A DNA stretch of 64,000 bases, from the NCBI RefSeq assembly GCF_028640845.1, contig NC_080546.1:80493757-80557756 (forward strand), written 5' to 3'. Shown here piece by piece: positions 1-64,000 of this stretch; within the stretch, counting starts at the first letter, position 1; every line of letters begins with the position of its first letter. The position numbers and the translations under genes were made by a program. This DNA is from Ahaetulla prasina (taxonomy: Eukaryota > Chordata > Lepidosauria > Squamata > Colubridae). The notes beneath the pieces were generated by a model. That model did no database searches, was not told the DNA's origin, and saw nothing but the letters and a program-made list of their open reading frames with translations.

Positions 1-2037
1 AAATGAGTAAACAGGTGCGTAAGAGAAGATTCTCATTGAAAGGAATCAATGCTGCCTGTTTGCTGACCATGCTAGGTCTAAATCACTTTGGAGGAAAAAA
101 CCATGAACTATTAAATGTATTAAAGTCAAGGCAAGGATTTAGTCCATTGGAAGATGAATGCTTGAATAGTTGGGAAGATTATAAAAAAAAAACGTAGGAT
201 TTGAGTTTGATCACACTAAGCTGCCTGTTTTAAAAGTTAATTCTAAAATAATGATTTAAAAAGTATCTGGTGAGTGAAAATACGACTCTTCCAAAGGGCA
301 GTGTGCCTAAAGAGAGCCCAAAACAACATCAATGTCAATTTAATTAAAAAAAGTGGCCTTTTGCTCATACAAATGCAAATCAGCCATTGAATCATCAAAT
401 CAAAATCAGTCAAATCACATAGCTTTCATTATTCAGTCTGACCAGTTGATTTGGTCAGGTTCAAATTGTAGTCCTGAATTTCAGTTTAATAAACCATAAA
501 TCTATCTAAATATTTCCAGTTCAAATGGAAGTTTCTTATTTCTTAATAAGAAATAATTTGTCCTCTCAGATCCCTGCCTATATTTGAGGCCTTGGTTATG
601 GACAACCTAGCACATTTTTTAAAAAAAGAATATAGCCTATAGGATGTTTTTTGTGATTAGTTTAATATCTGTTCCTATTATATGGGAGGAAAGCATTTTT
701 CTAAATAAAAGGGCTTTGTAACATCTAGAAGCCGTACAAATGAAAAAGTTACTTTAAACTAAGAATATAAACTAGAGTATTTTAGACATGCCACCAAAAC
801 TACCGTTTCTTCATTTTTGCCTATCTTAGTAACTGACAATTACAGGACTTTTTAAGAGAAATTATCTTTGTCATCATGAAATAATTCTTGAAACGAGACT
901 TAATAACTGCCAGCTAGATATTCTTATCTCATTTAGTAAAGTATTAGAGAAGGGACTACACCTTAAATCCAGATGTTTTTAGCTGGCATGAATTACCTAG
1001 ATTTAAATGTTTGCAGTCAATGCTATTTTAATAGAAATACACTAATAATAATTGTTTCTTATAGGCTCTGAGCAGCTTTTAATAACATTGCATATGATAT
1101 TGAATGTAACATTAATACAGTATATCTTGTTGGATCAGTTCTAAAGATTAGTTGAAGTTCAATTTTTTTGCTTCAAGAATTTTCTCACTATTTGTAAAAA
1201 AAGGCATGAAAATCTAAAAGAGCTATTTGGTGTTTCATAGTGGCAGTGTACAATTTTTCTTACCTATAATGTACATGCTAATTTTCATCTTCCCCGCCCT
1301 ATTTTCAAATCCTGGTTTTCTAATGAATCAATATAAAATTTTAATCTGATTAGCACTGTTGCATTACAATATTAATTTGTTCTGAAATTTATTTGTACTC
1401 TTGAATTAACTAAATCAACTTAATCACATATTTTTATTAAATATTCTCTTGTATTATGAACTTGACTTTTTTGTTGAAATTTGGTGTTATATTTATTATT
1501 TTATTTTTGACTTGCAAAATAAGATGGGTCTATGTATAAATATTCTTAGCAATATCATTAAAGATTTCTGCTGTATTTATTTCCATGTAGCATAGGCTAT
1601 ATTTCAAAAACTAAATCTAGTTTGAATTATTTTATATTGGATACACATATAATACTTGTACTATATGTAATTCAATTGCCTTATTCCTATTTTAGGAAAA
1701 ACCCCTGTCTAGATCTCTTCAGAGAGGTGAAGATCTTCAGTTTGATCAGGTTGGTAAAATTTCTTTTCAAAACTTACAACCCTATATTTGATAGGGTGTT
1801 TGAATAGCAGAGGTGATAGAAATCCACTACATACATTTCCTAGGAACTGTAAGTTGGTTGGCAAATTTTGTTGCACAAGTTGGTTAAAAGCAGGTTTCTG
1901 TGATATTTTATATTTGAAATATTTCAGTTTTTACTTAGTTTTGAAGTCTTTAGTTACACCAAAGAAGATACAATAGTGCTGAAATGTTTGGACCTTTTTG
2001 AATTTTCAGTATTTCTGCATTTATGACCTAAAATGTG
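1..2037. other. FRYL intron, no recognised feature
   Basis: AT-rich intronic sequence. Short open stretches at 3-197 and 1622-1976 look like chance ORFs. I see no clear repeat or exon. Confidence 0.6.
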
Positions 2038-2693
2038 ATCTGTTCTCCGCACAAGTCCTACAACTAGATAATTCTACAGAGGAATTATTGAGTCTGTCAT
2101 CTGCACCTCTGTAACTGTCTGGTTTGGTTCTGCATCCCAACAAGACAGACACAGACTTCAGAGGATGATTAGCACTGGAGAAAAAAATAATGGCTACCAA
2201 CCTGCCTTCCATTGAGGACCTGTATACTGCACGAGTCAAAAAGAGGGCTGTGAAAATATTACAGATTCCTCACATCCTGGACATAAACTGTTTCAACTCC
2301 TACCCTCAAAACGACGCTATAGAGCACTGCACACCAGAACAACTAGACACAAGGACAGTTTTCCCCCAAACGCCATCACTCTTCTAAACAAATAATTCCT
2401 TCAACACTGTCAAACTATTCACTAAGTCTGCATTACTATTGATCTTCTCATCGTTCCCACTTATGTCTGTATGACTAACTTTGTTGCTTGTATCCTTACG
2501 ATTTATATTGTTTCTTTCCTAGTATGATTTGATTGCTTATTTGTACCCTATGACTATCATTAAGTGTTGTACCTTATGATTCTTGACGAATATATCTTTT
2601 CTTTTTTATGTACACTGAGAGCCTATGCACCAAAGACAAATTCCTTGTGTGTCCAATCACACTTGGCCAATAAAGAATTCTATCTATCTATCT
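2038..2693 (+). mobile_element. CR1-like LINE, truncated 3' end
   Basis: Decayed reverse-transcriptase C-terminal coding (fragments such as SVTVWFGSASQQDRHRLQRM and HPGHKLFQLLPSKRRYRA, with stops between), then a 3' UTR ending in a conserved segment (acaaattccttgtgtgtcc, ggccaataaag) and a TCTA repeat tail. A 5'-truncated sense insertion. Snake CR1/L3 elements are known for such microsatellite tails. Confidence 0.75.
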
Positions 2694-63073
<60,380 letters not shown>

Positions 63074-63282
63074 GTATTTTTCAAATGTTTTTGGAATTAT
63101 ATACTGTTCAGAATTGTGGGTTCTTTTATGTGTTTTGTTATTAGATTTGTTATTAGATTTATAGTGAATCCTTCCTATTCAAGGCTGCTTCCAAAATTAT
63201 AAAGCATAAAAATACTACCATTTAAATGAATTAAAATTAAAATGCATTTTGTTTCCCCTAACAGGAATGTTATTAGATAGAT

Positions 63283-63765
63283 GAGTTCTGAAAGGGACCC
63301 TAAAAATGGCCTCTCCTTCAGATGGTGCCTAAGCCATTTAGGGCTTTTAAGGCCAACGTCAGCATATTAAAACTGTATCTAGCTGTGCCAGGGCAAAACT
63401 TTCAGTATAGGCATCCTAGGATTTCACCAGCTTCTGACCTACAATCTTGCTGTTGCATTTTGTGCCAGCTGCATTTTCTTAGACACTTCAGGAACAGCCT
63501 GAAATGCGCCAAGCAGTAGTTAAGAAAGGATCTGGATGGGCTATATTGCTAAGACTATCCAGCTCATGATGAGTTACAATCTGTATAATCGTAATTCTGT
63601 TCGAGGTCTCCATGCTGTAGTTGTTATTTGGAAACCTCACAATAACGGGGGGCCAAAAAGCACTCCCAAATTGGCATCCTGTTTTTTTCTCGGGATCTGC
63701 ATCCTTATTCAAAATGGACTTTGCCTCAGTCCCTGCATGCAACATTCTCCATACCAATAGCACCT
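63283..63765. repeat. Possible old dispersed repeat
   Basis: The stretch around gtgccagctgcattttctta gacacttcaggaacagcctg resembles a widespread tetrapod LINE-like repeat, but termini and coding cannot be defined. Confidence 0.35.
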
Positions 63766-64000
63766 TGGCCTTGTTTAGATTTCATTTCTGGGCTGCTTTT
63801 TCCCTCATCCATTATTAAGCTTAGGAAACATTCACAGGCAATAATTGCTTCCTTAGAATTAGGCGTTAAGAGGCAATAGAATTTGTATTATCGACATTCC
63901 ATGTTCTGGCTCAGCAGTTTCACATTAAACAAATAGGAGACCAGATATGAGACATGATAGGTAAATATCACTTAGCACTTGGCAATATCACTTAGACTTA
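63766..64000. other. FRYL intron, no recognised feature
   Basis: Intronic sequence after exon 41; the next exon is beyond the window. Confidence 0.4.

Overview
This is vertebrate nuclear DNA: small exons with GT-AG splice sites, long AT-rich introns, no operons. One protein-coding gene runs left to right across almost the whole window. Its conceptual translation matches FRYL (furry-like), a roughly 3,000-residue HEAT/ARM-type scaffold that works with NDR/LATS-family kinases. I can place 41 internal exons from 3688 to 63073 (about 6.1 kb of coding sequence, about 2,040 codons, reading frame continuous at every junction), plus a 45-nt candidate microexon and one extra, nearly identical copy of an 87-nt exon. 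The N-terminal exons and promoter lie to the left of the window and the C-terminal exons to the right. No other intact host gene, tRNA gene, rRNA gene or CRISPR array was seen.

The repeat content points to a squamate reptile, most likely a snake. The introns carry tRNA-derived SINEs with squamate-type bodies, CR1/L2-type LINE 3' ends (one with a TCTA-type microsatellite tail as described for snake CR1 elements), a SPIN hAT element, several other hAT families with perfect 8-bp target duplications, many copies of a CAGGTAGTCCTCGACTTA-type (Tigger/pogo-like) MITE, and foldback elements with TATAAG-containing ends. The species assignment is inference.

Layout. 1-3687: intron with a CR1 3' end. 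3688-9458: exons 1-7 with a SINE and a hAT MITE. 9697-11694: a 2-kb terminal-inverted-repeat element that carries, on the minus strand, a decayed piece of the first coding exon of NAV1 (neuron navigator 1), including its splice donor, plus amplified GC-rich 5'-flank repeats. 11934-16278: exons 8-10 and the microexon. 16288-18660: a 1.19-kb tandem duplication carrying a whole symmetric (phase 0-0) exon. 18840-23592: exons 12-17. 23593-27042: a repeat-packed intron. 27043-44916: exons 18-30 with LINE, hAT, MITE and SPIN insertions. 47423-63073: exons 31-41 with LINE 3' ends, a poly(A) retro-element and foldback elements. 63074-64000: start of the next intron.

The most interesting observations are the NAV1 exon captured in a DNA transposon inside a FRYL intron, the recent in-frame exon duplication in FRYL, and the in-frame microexon at 15261-15305.
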